From Monarcha castaneiventris obscurior (Eukaryota > Chordata > Aves > Passeriformes > Monarchidae): a DNA stretch of 64,000 bases. This document shows, piece after piece, positions 12,001 through 24,900 of this stretch (the first letter of the stretch is position 1; every line of letters begins with the position of its first letter). Under the pieces are notes generated by a model that did no database searches, was not told the origin of the DNA, and worked only from the letters and a program-made list of their open reading frames with translations. The position numbers and the translations under genes are program-made. The stretch spans positions 415,811 through 479,810 of the forward strand of contig JAMPIT010000188.1 in the NCBI GenBank assembly GCA_026261815.1. Direction: 5' to 3'.

Positions 12001-15000
12001 AAATTTAAACAGGATTGTTAAACAACCTCATGTAAATAGGGTTGGAGAAAAAGAATTAGTTTTACCATTTTTTCTGTAATACATTTAAAGAAAATTTTTG
12101 CCAAGAGCAGGTTTGTAATGTCTCAGAAGACATCAGGGCAGCTCCATACTGGTGTCACTCTCACCTCTTCACATAAGGATGCTGCAGAGCCTCCTCTGCT
12201 GTGAGCCGTTTGTCAGGGTTAAATACCAAAAGTTTCTTCAGCAGATCCAAGGCAGGCAATGGAGTAGAGGATGGGAAAATCTCCTCAAATGCTACTCGCT
12301 GCCTAGAAGTCAGAAAACAATGATACAAGCTCTCAGTGTCTAATTCCCAGTGAAGGCAGGAATGACAGTTCTGGGGTCAAGGTGACAACAGACACGAGTT
12401 CACTCACAAAGTGTGTGTCATAATCACTGAACCCTAGAATGGCTTGGCTGGGAAGGGACCTTAAAGCTCATCACTTTCCAGCCCCATGATCCCACAAATC
12501 TAGACCATAGAGATCATAGAGATCATAGAAACATACTTCCCTGTAATTTACAGAGAAGAAGTTTAAAAATCTGGTTTTGCATTTTGAAATCCTAAATATA
12601 ATTGTGAACATAAAGAAGAAGAAAGTATCTTGAAAAAATCAGTTTTAACCACCAAATATTACTCATATTTTAACTAATTTCTATTTAAAGAGACAACTTA
12701 GAGTCCATTCCAGCGCCTTAAGAGGCTCCAAGACAGCTGGAGAGAGACTTTGGACAAGGGCCTGGAGTGACAGGACAAGTGGGAATGGCTTCCCACTGCC
12801 AGAGGGCAGGATTAGATGGGATATTGGGAAGAAATCCTTCCCTGTGAGGGTAGTGAGGGACTGCAATGATTTCCTGGAGAAGCTGTGGCTGCCCCATCCC
12901 TGGAAGGCCAGGTTGGATTGGGCTTGGAGCAACCTGGTCTAGTGAAAGGTGTCCCTGTCCATGTCAGGGGGGTGGAATGAGATGATCTTAAAGGTCCCTT
13001 CCCACCCAAACTATTCTGTGGTTCCATGATTCCATGGTCCTACATTAGATAATCCAAGACACACAAACACCTCAAGCTTACCGGGAACTCATGTGGTTAA
13101 TAACTGAGGCCTTGTACTCTGACTGCAGAGCCAAAATATCTGCAATAATAAAAAGATACTGTTACTGCCAAGATGAGGACTAGCAGAGCTACACAGTTTA
13201 TGAAGGAAAGCAAATATTTGATATTAACATAGGAAATTATCCTCATAAAACTCAGCTGGAGATCTATGGAAGGGGGATGGAATATTTACTTACAAATTTT
13301 CTAAGCTGATTTTTGAATTCCTATTTATTAATCATACACTTCATAAACTTGCACTCTCATAGCAACAGATGCAGAAGCACCAGGATATCTGAATTTATTT
13401 TCCTCTAACACTAACATTCAAGATGAAAACTTTCATTTCTTTGGAAAGGTGCCAGAATGAATAAGAGATACGTTCTTCCCTGACCCAGCCAGGCTGCTTT
13501 CTTCCACTCTTTCTCTAAACACCTTTCCCCACAGCAGAGTCCTACCTTCTGGGGACGGAGCAGGGATGACCCTCAGGATCTGCTCTATTTGATTCATTGT
13601 TGATGTTCCAGGAAAAAGAGGCTTTCCAAGCAGCATCTCACCGAGAATACAGCCAATGCTCCACATGTCTACACCCTTAGTGTAACTACAAACAGAAACA
13701 GAACAGAGGTAGGATTAAATCAAGCAAGTATTTTCCTGTACCTGATATTCACATCACCTACATTGATTTATTTGCTAGAGAGCATGCTTGGTGACTTCTC
13801 AGATACAAATGCTCACAGGTTTGAACTATAAATTGAGTAACATTTGGGTATCATGAGATTGGCACGCATGAAACAGAAAGGAGATCCTACTCAAAGTCTA
13901 GTCTAAGAAACCATAAAAGGAAATATATTACAGGAAAATGCCAGAACAAGGTAATGCATTAAAGGTAATGCCAGAACAAGGTATTATAGCCTTTTCATAG
14001 GACCAAGAATGAAGATACACTTTGTTCTTCGGAAACAATTGACTTTGGTCATAATGTATGCACAAAGTAGTTACAATTACTTAAGAACTACATTTTTCAG
14101 CAAAGTAAATGCCAAACAATGGGTATAGGACAGCTTGCAAAACATCCACATTTAAAATTCAGGATACTACCCCAGCATTTATTTATTTACTTTTCTGGTT
14201 TTCCATATTTAATTTAAAAAAAGGACTAAGCCTAACTAACAGGCAGCTGGTTCAACATTTGATTAGGGAATATTTTGTGAAGGTCTATCAAAAAACACTG
14301 CTTCAATTTGGAAAAGAGGACTTAAGTTCTCAAGCAAATTTTGTGAAGTTATGGGTTTAACGGAGAAGAAATAAGTCTGGTGGGAGAAAGGGCAACAAAC
14401 AGATGAGTCACTCATGTACATACACTGACAGTCTAAGAACACAAGAAGGCCATGTAAATGTTCATGAGAGGTTTTCATATCACAGAGGTTTAACTGTATA
14501 TTGACCAAACAGACTGCTGACATGACACTGCATCTGGTGACACTGGAAATTAAAAAACTGAAGACTTTTAGACAAAAAAATTTGCAAGTGGTGAACAAGT
14601 CCCAGGCTGCCATCCCTTCACTCACTTGCGAGAGGCCAGTAAGATCTCGGGGGCGCGGTACCAGCGCGTGGCCACGTACTCGGTCAGCGCGGGGCTGGGC
14701 TGCTCCTCACTCCGCTGGCACAGGGAACGGGCCAGGCCAAAGTCACACAGCTTCACACAGCACTGTGCATCCAGCAGGATATTGGAAGGCTGGGTTGAAC
14801 ACAGGAGAATTAATTAGCCTTTTACTCTCTGAATAGCAGATGATTATTATCAAGGTTCTTTTACTAGTCTCGTATATTTCTTCATACTTTTCCTATGGAG
14901 ACAGGCTGGGAGAGCTGCGGGTATTCACCCTGAAGAAAAGGCTCAAGGGAGATCTTAGAGCCCTTTCCAGTGCCTGAAGGGGTGCCAAGAGAGCTTGAGA

Positions 15001-18000
15001 GGGACTTTGAACATGGGCCTGGAAGAACAGCACAAGCAAGAATGGCTTCCCGCTGACAGAGGGCAGGAATGGATGGGATATTGCAAAGGAATTCTTCCTC
15101 TGAGGGTGGTGAGGCCCTGGCACCGGTTGCCCAGAGAAGCTGTGGCTGCCCCATCCCTGGAAGTTTTCCAGGCCAGGTTGGCTGGGCTTGGAGAACCTGG
15201 GATAGTGGAAGGTGTCCCTGTCCATGGCAGGAGGTGGGAATGGATGGGCTTTGAAGGTCCCTTCCATCCCAAATCAGTCTGTGATTTTATTTAGTGTTAA
15301 CAGAAAACTGGAGTGAAGGATACAGACCATGACCAAAATGTACCTTCTGATCCCTGTGAATAACATTCCCTGAGTGGATGAATTTAGTTGCCCTCAGGAG
15401 TTGGTAGAGAATGTAACACTTGTGGATGTCTTTCAGCAAATTCCCCTTCTTAATCACAGCATGTAAATCTGTCTCTGTAATACATTATACAAGTAATATA
15501 TTTACATAGGTAAATATCAGCAGTATCACGAACATTCATGTATATCATGTATATCACATCACCATCAAAGTGATAACAAGGATAACTCCTAAGAGAGGCT
15601 GGGTTTGAATGGCTGCTGCAATGCTGAGTCTCACCCATGGACTCGAAGATGAGGTAGATGTCCTTGTCATTCTCTGCTTGGATGACATCGAGCAGCTTGA
15701 TGATATTTGGATGTTCTCCAAATTTCTGCACAGGGAAGAGACCCAGCTGTCAAAATCATGTGTTTTCCTTGCGAATCATAAAATAGGACAATAACCTATT
15801 TCAGTTTGTATTACTGTCTAGAACAAACATTAACATCCTGTTTCCTCCATTAGGCTTCTTCTGAAATAAACTTAAAAAAAAGATTCAAGTTTGTTCCATA
15901 GTAGGAAACCAGTCAGTTAATCAAAAAAATAATCTCTGTTGAATGAGACATTAGTTCTAAAACTCCCTCTATACCATTTATAATAAAATCCAGCCCCCTT
16001 TATGCACACACATTTCCTACTGAACCACAGATTTATTGTGGCATGAAAATAGATCACAGTTGCCATCAACATTCATAGTTAAAAATCCGAACAACCAGAA
16101 CATGTCAATCTGAGGGCTGGCTCAGACACTCACAGGCTGCACTGAGGAACTGACTGCATGGAGATCAGACAGCACACAGAGATACCTGAACACAGCTATC
16201 ACACTGCAGGTGGAGTCCATCCTCACGTTTTTGCAGACTGACAATCCTGATGAGATCATTAAATTAATCCTCAGCTTTAACAGCTTTTATTTCCCACTTC
16301 AGTGCAGCCAGGGACACAGTAAACAGTTCATAATAGACCAACATTTTATAATGCATAACATCTACGAAAGTTCACAAAACAACACGCTCACCTGCAGCAA
16401 CCTGTGAAAACACACTCACAAAGCAGTGATACTCAGCCAGGCCATCACACACTTTGTTTTCATTCTGAGGAGAACAGTCAAAATACCCATCCAAACGATC
16501 TAAACAAGGTTTTTACCCAAAAGGGGATATTGTTCTAGAGATGCAGCTAAATCTTGACAGTGTTACTTGAGTACTATTTAAGAAGGAAAATTCCACTGTC
16601 TCACACTGCCTTGCCCAGGAACTGATAACAGAAAGTCATGAAAAAATTTCAATCTGTACTCAAAAAACCATGTCACCTTGAAAAAAACCTTGTCAGGGCC
16701 AGTTCTATTAATCTTTGCTTAACAAATAATAATGCTACTAACATACTTACCGAAATGACATTCTAAAATTGGCCTAAAATGCACCCATAGATCTACAACT
16801 ACACTGAACAGCAAACACAAAACCTGCAGGCAACGACCAGAGCATCAGAGAATCATTCACACCTCAAATTCTACAGCAACTTCTCAATTAGAATAACTGA
16901 GATACATAATATAAAACAATAACCTAATCCATCAAATGGCCTTGTGATAAACATCAAGATGGAACAAAGCAATTATTATGCACAGACAAACAAATTAAGA
17001 CAAACATCCAGTTATGAATAACGGGAGTATTTTTCACATCTTTTCCTTTCTGAGCCCTCAGTCTTGAACCTCAAGAAAGAAGTTTAAAACAGGAGGGGCA
17101 ACTAAAATTCTTAAAGTCTATTGAGCACCAAAAGTCATGGAAGTATGGGCTGAAAGGCACATTAACTTCGCTCTCCCTGCCCTCCACTGCCAAGTGACTC
17201 CTTCTTTCCCTCAGAAGAAATATCCTTTTTTCCCCTGCTCCTCCTACAACCATCCACTCCAGGAGTGCTGCACTTTCAGAGATGATCTAACTTACAGGTA
17301 ATTCACTTCTAAGGAACTGTTTATATTTTTAGCTTTAAAGTTTGCAGCTTCTATTTCAGGCTTCAAGAATGACTAAAAAGTAAAAAAACATAATCTCTTT
17401 CCTACTTAAACTTGGCAGTCTTAGGAAATACCTCTTCCGTGAGCCCTGCCTCACTTGCGTCCTTAGAAAATCACAAGTTATAACAACATTAGTCCAAAAT
17501 ATTGATGTTTCTACATGGTAAGACTGAGGAGGAGTGGACAGATAATTAGAATGCCACTGATAAGGTCAATTATATCAAAACAAGAGTAGTCTGAAGTTAT
17601 TCCTTGCAGAACTTCCCTTTTCATTTTTGGTTCAATTATTTTGAGTGATTAAATTGCTTACCACATGACAGAGGAAAACAATTTTGGTGTGTAAATCCCT
17701 CTCCCACCCCAGCCCCTCCTCCAATCATGGCAGTTAAAATGTAAGAAAAACAGTTTCTATCCACAAAGAAGCAAGAAGTGACAGAAGGTGCAAGTCAATG
17801 TGTTGATGCTGCAGCAGACACATTGCTAAAAATGGGGAAAGGGTGGGAAAGAGTAAAAACGAGCACAAATGGAGAGTGTTTCATTCAGGTGGGTTCACCC
17901 TGAAAGGCTCTTTGCCAACATGGTACAGAAAAGAAATTAAAGTTATCAACACTAATCAATGACCACTGCATTTTGGAAAACAATGGGAAGAAAATGCTTA

Positions 18001-21000
18001 GACATCAGAGATAATAAAAAATCAGAGAAGAGAGGGAACATGGACATTACCTGCAGGAACATAATCTCTCGAAATGTTCTCTAGAAATAAAGAATAAACA
18101 GTTTATTATCACCTCAAGAGAATGGCAGAACAGAGATGCACTTCAGTGACAGGGTTAAATCCACTCCTCTTTGTGGATTTTGTACATGCCATGATACACA
18201 AAGCTTGATATTTATTGCTTGTTTTTATCCCAATATAGCTGCAGACTGTATTGTTACATGCATAATTATCATCTTTCAGAGACAAAAATCCTGAAAATAC
18301 CTATGGAATCCCACCACATCTCAGAACACATCAGGACAATAATTTCTCACCTGAGCATCTGTTCTGTTCCTGAAAGCATCAAAAATCTTTTTAACAGCAA
18401 CTGTTTCTCCTGTCTTGCGGTCAATTGCTTTCCAGACGATGCCATAGGCCTGGGAGAAACACAGACAGGTGAGCAGTGTGCTGACATCCACACGCAGCTC
18501 AGGCCTGCAGTGGAACCAGAATGTATTCAACAAGGGACTGGAAGCAGAGGTGATGGAAGCTACATGGAAAAGAGAGGTCAGGCCAAGGAGCCACCCTACT
18601 CAGGAGACAGACTGAGAGAGTTGGGGTTGTTCAGCTTGGAGTAGAGAAGGCTGCAGGGGGACTTTAGAGCTCCTTCTAGTGTATAAAGGGGCTCCAAGAG
18701 AGCTCGAGAGGGACTTTGGACCAGGGCTCAGAGTGACAACACAATTTGGAAGGGCTTCCCACTGCCAGAGGGCAGGGTTTAGATGGGACCTTGGGAAGAA
18801 ATCCTTCCCTGTGAGGGTGGGGAGACCTGGAACAAGTTGCCCCAAGAAGCTGTGGCTGCCCCATCCCTGGAAGTGTCCAAGGCCAGGCTGGGTGGGGGCT
18901 CAGAGCAACCAGGTCTAGTGTAAGGTGTCCCTACCCATGGCAGGGGGTGGGATTCAGCGGGCTTTAAGGTCTCTTCCAACCCAAACTGTCCTGTGGTCCC
19001 ATGACTCTATGTATGGAGAGCAGCCCTGAGGAGAAGGACTTGGGGGAGCTGTTGGATGAAAAACTGGAAATGAGCTCACATGCACTAGCAAACCAGACAG
19101 CCAACCATGTCCTGGGATGCATCAAAAGAAGGACAACCAGGGGATCAGGCTCAGCCAGTGCAGGGTTGTGACAGGCAGGTCCTGCCTGACCAACCTGATC
19201 TCCCTCTGTGACAGTGTGACCTTCTCAGGGGCTGAGGGAGAGGCTCTGGATGTGTCTGCCTGGACTCGAGTAAAGCTCTGACACCATTTCCCACAACATT
19301 CTCCTGGAGAACCTGGCTGCTCCTGGCCTGGACAGATGCACTGTTGGCTGGCTCGTGGCTGGGCCCAGGGAGGGGTGGGCAATGGGGCTCCATCCAGCTG
19401 GGGCCGGACACCAGTGGGATTCCCTGGGCTCAGTCCTGGGGCCAGTCCTGTTTAATGTCTGTATCAATGCTGTGGACAAGGGGCACCTCAGCCAGCTCAC
19501 AGAGGACACCAGGCTGGGTGGGAGCATGGATCTGCAGGAGGGCAGGAACCTCTGCAGAGGGGTCTGGAAAGGCTGGCTGGATGGATAGGATGGGATCGAT
19601 GGGCTGAGGCCAGTGGTACAAGGGTCAACAAGGCCAAGTGACAGGTCTTGCTCTTGGGTCACAACAACTCCATGAAACATCTCAGGCTTGGGACAGAGTG
19701 GCTAGAAAGCTGGGAAAGGACCTGGTGGTGCTGGTGACAGTGGCTGAATATGAGCCCAGGTGTGCCCAGGTGGCAAGATGCCAATGGCACCTAGTTTTTG
19801 GCAGTCATGGTGTAGCTGGCAGGCCAAGAGAGATAATTCTTCCCCTGTATTTGACTTTGGTGAGATTCCCACCTGGAGCACTGCATCCAGCTTGGAGCTA
19901 CTCAGTACAAGAAAGACGCAGACCAGTCTGAGCAGGTGCAGAGAACAGCCATGGAGATGCTCCGAGGGCTGGAGGCCCTCTGCTCTGGAGCCAGGCTGAG
20001 AGAGCTGGGGGTGCTCAGTCTGGAGAAGAGAAGGCTTGAAGGAGAACTCGCTGTGGTCTTTCAATACTGAAGGGGGATTGGTAAGAAGGATGGAGAGAGA
20101 CTTTTTACCAAAGTCTGTAGTGACAGCATCCCTGCATCACAGAATTGCTGAGGTTGGAAAAGCCCTCCAAGGCCATTGGGTCCAACCACTAACACAGCAC
20201 TGTCAGGTCCAACACTAAACCTTTTTTATTTTTTCAAATAAAAACTGTGTTGTCTGTTAAGGGAATGGGAACTTCTACCTGAGTTATTCTGGGTGACTGT
20301 GATCCTAGCAAATGATTGCTCAGTCTCACTTGTGGTACAGATCCAGTTTTTTTGTTTTAGCCCATAGATATGAATCTTGACTTTCCACAGTCTAGGAGCT
20401 GCTTTACCTTTGGACAACAGGATCATATCCCACTCAGAAATGCCCATTTAATGTTTAAATACTTGTACAAAGCAAAAGAGCTGCAATGTTTGATTCTAGT
20501 GATTAAACAGCCATGTAACAACATCAAGGCAGACTTCCCAGTAACGTGTGGTCCTGGAGCATGGGATCAGGACCTTTGCCATCCATGAGGCAGTGCAAAC
20601 AGCTGTCCAAGTGCCTCAGGTAAGTGCTACAATACGACCCTGCTGGCAACTGGGAAACAGCCTCAAGTTGTGCTGGGGAGGTTTAGGCTGGGTATTGGAA
20701 AAAACCCTCCTGCAAAGGGCTGTCCAGCCCTGGCACAGACTGCCTCAGGGCAGGGGTGGAGTCCCCATCCCTGGGGGGATTTAAGTGTGGATGTAGCACA
20801 TGGAGACATGGATTAGTTGCGGCCTTGGCATTGCGGGGGGAGTGGTTGGACTCAACAGGCTCAGAGGGCTTTTCCACCTCAGTGATTCCTTGACTCTGTG
20901 AAGATAATGAGGGAAATACTTAAATACTTTTATCAACGATGGCAAAGAGCTGTCAGAATAGAAAAGCAGATCACTGGGGAGGGTTTAGAGACTGTTTGAG

Positions 21001-21456
21001 GAGACGTATCTCAGAAATTACCACTGGCTCATGTATAAAAATACATTTTATGGAGAAAATATGACTTCATGCAGCATGATCTGAAGTGATGGGGTTACAG
21101 TAAATGTAGAAAGATTTGGCAGGCACAAAGAGAATGTACTTTGAGACTCAGATCCATTGTACTATTTATTCTTGAGCTCTTACAGTCCCCCGGAGTTCCC
21201 CTGGGCCACCTGGAGCTCCCACGGGGCCCTGAGCGGCAGAGTTTCCACGGGCGCCTGAACTCCCAAACACCCCCTCAGCTCCCCCGGGCCGCCTGAAGCT
21301 CTCACGGTGCCCTGAACTCCACGCGGGCCCTCCCAGCTCCCACGATCACCCCAGCTCCTACAGGCCAGGCCCCCGCCAGGCACTCACCCCCTTGCCCAGG
21401 CGCCTCTTGATCTCGTATTTGTGGCACACGAGCGGCTCCATCTCAGGCGGGCTCAT
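9050..21456 (-). CDS. MAPK15: MAPK15 (ERK7/ERK8) atypical MAP kinase, complete, 13 exons
   Basis: Exons from 5' to 3' on the minus strand: 21456-21388, 18449-18351, 18080-18051, 15725-15635, 15474-15344, 14789-14626, 13685-13546, 13139-13082, 12302-12165, 11948-11843, 11427-about 11166, 10868-10726 and 9256-9050. All phases join, giving about 545 codons, close to the 544 of human MAPK15. Landmarks in order: glycine loop GKGAYG (exons 1-2), VAVKK lysine, HRDQK catalytic loop (exons 5-6), DFG and TEY activation motif (exon 6), [13 protein letters not shown] (exon 7), YEMI across exons 10-11 at the place of the human LC3-binding YQMI, and YSQAYGT in the last exon, matching the human C-terminus. 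MAPK15 autophosphorylates TEY and acts in ciliogenesis, autophagy and genome stability. The exon 11 donor (GTGTGA) is weak and provisional. Two start ATGs are possible (21456 or 21441). Confidence 0.96.
9570..9730 (+). mobile_element. CR1 LINE 3' fragment
   Basis: Forward tail ending GGTCCCTTCCAACC ... GATTCTGTGATTCTATG. In the last MAPK15 intron. Confidence 0.82.
9990..10625 (-). mobile_element. CR1 LINE 3' fragment, long
   Basis: About 640 bp in reverse orientation, from AATCACAGAATCACTGAGGT. Subfamily with CCTGAGGCAGTCTGTGCCAG. In the last MAPK15 intron. Confidence 0.88.
11562..11602 (+). mobile_element. CR1 LINE terminal scrap
   Basis: Only the last 40 bp: AAGGTCCCTTCCAACCCAAA then CCATTCTGTGAG. 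In MAPK15 intron 10. Confidence 0.6.
12425..12500 (-). mobile_element. CR1 LINE 3' fragment
   Basis: Reverse: AGAATGGCTTGGCTGGGAAG then GGACCTTAAAGCTCATC. In a MAPK15 intron. Confidence 0.75.
12688..13045 (+). mobile_element. CR1 LINE 3' fragment
   Basis: Forward, ending AAAGGTCCCTTCCCACCCAA then ATTCTGTGGTTCCATGATTC, only about 37 bp from MAPK15 exon 8. Confidence 0.87.
14890..15290 (+). mobile_element. CR1 LINE 3' fragment
   Basis: Forward, from GAGACAGGCTGGGAGAGCTG to the GGTCCCTTCCATCCC tail; lies in the intron between MAPK15 exons 5 and 6, ending about 54 bp from exon 5. Confidence 0.88.
18590..19012 (+). mobile_element. CR1 LINE 3' fragment
   Basis: Forward, ending GGTCTCTTCCAACCCAAACT. 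In MAPK15 intron 1, abutting the next CR1. Confidence 0.88.
19013..20110 (+). mobile_element. CR1 LINE, longer copy with part of ORF2 end
   Basis: About 1.1 kb. It includes a decayed reverse-transcriptase-region reading ([19 protein letters not shown], at 19440-19490) and then 3' UTR to GGAGAAGAGAAGGCTTGAAG. Stops and frameshifts abound. A small reverse CR1 scrap follows at 20125-20215. In MAPK15 intron 1. Confidence 0.82.
20655..20900 (+). mobile_element. CR1 LINE 3' fragment
   Basis: Forward, GGAGGTTTAGGCTGGGTATT ... GAGGGCTTTTCCACCTCAGT. In MAPK15 intron 1. Confidence 0.85.
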
Positions 21457-21660
21457 GGCGGCGCCTCCCTGTTGGCTCCCGCTGCCATGGAAACGGCCCC
21501 GCGCACCGCGCATGCGCCGCATCACCGCCGGGCCGCCAGGCGGCGCCGTGAGCCCGAGAAGGCGGCTGAGGGAGGAGAGGGAGCGAGGGAGGAGAGGGAG
21601 CGGGGCCGCGGCGGGAGCGGAGGAGAGGGAGCGGTGCCGCGGCGGGAGCTGGGACAGGGT
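21457..21660 (-). promoter_or_regulatory. MAPK15 CpG-island promoter with NRF1 palindrome
   Basis: GC-rich, CpG-dense sequence directly upstream of the MAPK15 start. It includes a perfect NRF1 palindrome GCGCATGCGC at 21508-21517 and a purine-rich GGGAGCGAGGGAGGAG block. No TATA box is visible, as usual for a CpG-island promoter. A CR1 fragment begins at about 21665. Confidence 0.7.
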
Positions 21661-21664
21661 GAGC

Positions 21665-21985
21665 TCCTTCCAGGGCTCCGGGAGTGCTGGAGACGGGCTT
21701 GGGACACGGGCCCGGAGTGACGGAACAAGGGGGATGGCTTCCCACTGCCGTAGGGCAGCGTTAGATGGGAGCTTGGGAAGAAATCCTTCCCTGTGAGGGT
21801 GGGGAGGCCCTGGCACCGGTTGCCCAGAGAAGCTGTGGCTGCCCCATCCCTGGAAGTTTTCCAGGTTAGGTTGGACTGGGCTTGGAGCAGCGTGGGATAA
21901 TGGAAGGTGTCCCTGCCCACGGCAGGTTGATGGGACTGGACGAGTTTTAAGGTCTCTTCCAACGTAAACCATTCTGATATTAAAT
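21665..21985 (+). mobile_element. CR1 LINE 3' fragment beside the MAPK15 promoter
   Basis: Forward, ending TTAAGGTCTCTTCCAACGTA then AACCATTCTGATATT. It starts about 210 bp upstream of the MAPK15 start codon, at the edge of the CpG island. Confidence 0.87.
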
Positions 21986-21989
21986 GATA

Positions 21990-24900
21990 CTTGTTTGGTT
22001 TTTTCCCCCCAATTTTGATTCCTTCTCCCTACTCCCACCCAATTCCAACTTTTCCGGCGAGGCTAACGTTTATTTAATATGACACTTTCAGTGAGAGTTA
22101 ATTCTTAGGTTGTGTTCTCTAGAGCTTTGCTTTTTTTTCTTGTGTTTTACAGCAGGTAGAGAAAGAAGATTTCTGAAGCCTGATCCTTGTCCAAGTTAGA
22201 TGGTTGAAATCATACTTGATAAGCTGAATGCACTCACTAGATACTCTGTTGTATGAATGTGGATTTAGTGTAATGGAGTTGTATGACTGTAAATGTTTAT
22301 TTGAAATATGACTTCAGTTTTATTAGTGAATTGTCATCTTTGGTCATGCAGGGATATAGATTGCTGATGTATGCTTCCATCACTGGCATAATTCATTTTG
22401 TGTGGAAGGTTTCCTTTATATAATAATGAATTCTGACTCTTACAAAGAGGCTTGTTCCTGTCAGCCCATGATTTTTAAGAAATTGCATTCAGTTTAGTTT
22501 TAAATGTTCATTTAGGATTCCTCAAGGGGGTCACTAATTACTTTAGCCTGTATTGTTTATGACTAACAGGATACATTTATCTGCCTTATCCTGTTCATAG
22601 AGACATAAAGTTGTGTATGTGCACTTACCAGCAGACACCAATGTTCAGGTCTTGATTGTGACAATTAGTGCTGTTCTCAGTGTGGTTCATTAGCGTTTTG
22701 GCATTGTGGGTACCAGCCAATGGGAAAAGGCCATGTCTGGCAGCCCAGTTAGTTGGGTTGGTGGAGTGCTGCTTCTGAGACTACTGGTTCCATTTTCACC
22801 TGCACCCAAATCCAAGTTTTACTAGTGACTTGAGCACTTAAATCTGATTAAAATATGATTTAGACAACAGCTGCCAACTCTTGACTCTTGTGAGGGCTCT
22901 CTGCATACAGTGCTGTCCTGTGGATGGTGGTGATGAGAAGAACCCTTTTATTCTGTGAGCTTCTGCTCAAGCTTCTAATTCTTTATTTATTTGATGTTTA
23001 AAATTTATTTAGAGAAGAAACTTCAGAGAAGAAACTTTAACGTATTGTTGTGAAATTCTCTGGATTGTAAAAAATTATTAATTTTAAAGCAGGATTTGTG
23101 TGGTGATTTTTCTGGTATTTTTCTCCTGGGCAAGCTTTTAAACAGTCCAGAAAATATTTCTGTATTTTAATATACTGAACTCAGTAACAATAATACAATC
23201 TAATGTTTTCACACCTGTTGGCTGTATATTAAATACCATCATGGAGGGGGGGTGAGTGCTAACTTACACTTTCATCATCTTTTTTTCATTCATTTTACAT
23301 GATTTGAGTCTTGTCTGTTGAATAATACACACAACTGCACGAAAATATTAAATGGGTCATTCTCAGACGTTTATGCTGAAAGCTTTTCCATGAGAATCTT
23401 GAGTGTTCCTCTCTTCTCCAAACGCTACAGTTCCTTATGGTTGCACATTGCATTTGCAGACTCCAGATAAAAGCTCTGTTCTTCATTAGTATTAGTAATT
23501 CCCAAAGCTCACACAGATGTAGCTGGCAATCAAGGTAAAAGCAGTCATAACACTCTTCAAAAGCAGAAGACTGTTCAAGTCTGTGCTGTCCTATTTGACT
23601 GAAAGAGCATGTAACTTAAATAACAGCATGGATTTATGTAGGAAGTGAATCAGTACTAGTTCATTTTTAATTTAATCTACTGAGCAATTGAATTAGGATG
23701 TTATGCAGTGTCAGTCTAAGTCTATTTTGTGAATTGCAAAGTAAACTCCAGTTCAGCTTGACAAGAACAGAAAAATAAAAAGTTTTATTCAAAAGCTTCA
23801 GTAAATCTTAGCATGAAAACATTATTTTAGTGCTGCTAATTGGTTTTGGATGAAGGGATAGCAAAGAAAACCACCTGTGATTGAGACTTGTGTGTGTTTT
23901 CAGAGGTTGCAAAAACACCTGACAGGAGCCAAACACATCAGTTTTATGCCCACTGCATAACCCTGCAATGTCCTGTAAGTCTTTTGTAGAAAGTGCTAAT
24001 TTTAAAAAGTAGTATTTAAAGGACTTCTAGCCTTCTGCAAGGCTTTCTGATAATAGGAAGTCAAATGGAGGAACTTTGGAACATAGTTACTTACAAATAA
24101 TTGTTGTGTTGAAGAATGAAGTATGGGGAGATGAGAGTTCATTCCTTATTTTGATGGTGATGTTGGAAATAATCAATAAGAGAAGTCCTGGAACTCTGCT
24201 CTGTTTTTGGAAATGTGTGCTTTCATGGACCTGAACAAAAAGTGGGGCCAGGAAATTCTGAGATAGAAGTGTAGCTGTGCTTCCAGTTGTTTTCTCTGTG
24301 AAGAAACGCTATGAACGCAGACTGGAGCAGACTGGTTTCTGTGGACTGAAAGGAGCTTGGAGGATTGGATTCATCCAAAATCTCAACTGGAAAGAATTTA
24401 ATATGAAGCAAGAATTACAGAGTTTATGCTTGCCACAGTACAGAACTAATCAAATGCCTGCTAGAAGTCTTTTAGAAACATGCTTAGCCATGTTCTAGGA
24501 ACAAGTAGCTTAGGAACATGGCTTTGCTCTTCTCCTGTCTAACTGATGGGAAGGACTAAAGTTCCTAAGGTCTGTAATGTGTCAGCTAAGTCAGCTGAAG
24601 AAAGCACAGGTTATGCCTGCAGGCAGGCAGGAAGGGCTTTTATTTTGCAGATGGCTTCTATTTGGCAATTTGGATTATAGGTGCAGTGCAAGTAATTTAA
24701 CTGCTATGCGTTCTATTTCAATTTCATAAGAATGGAATGCATTTATCCCCACTTCTAGGAATTTCTTCACAGAAACTGTTTCTGATCTAACTGTAGAGAA
24801 CATGATCCATAGCTTTATTTCCTGCAGAAGTGTTTCCTCATTTGAATCTCATTGCTATCCCACTCTTTGAGCTGCGTGTTATTTTTGATGTCTTGGCAGT

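Noticed and set aside
18600..20110. Coding potential in long open frames of MAPK15 intron 1
   Set aside because: They lie wholly in CR1 fragments with decayed reverse transcriptase and 3' UTR sequence.
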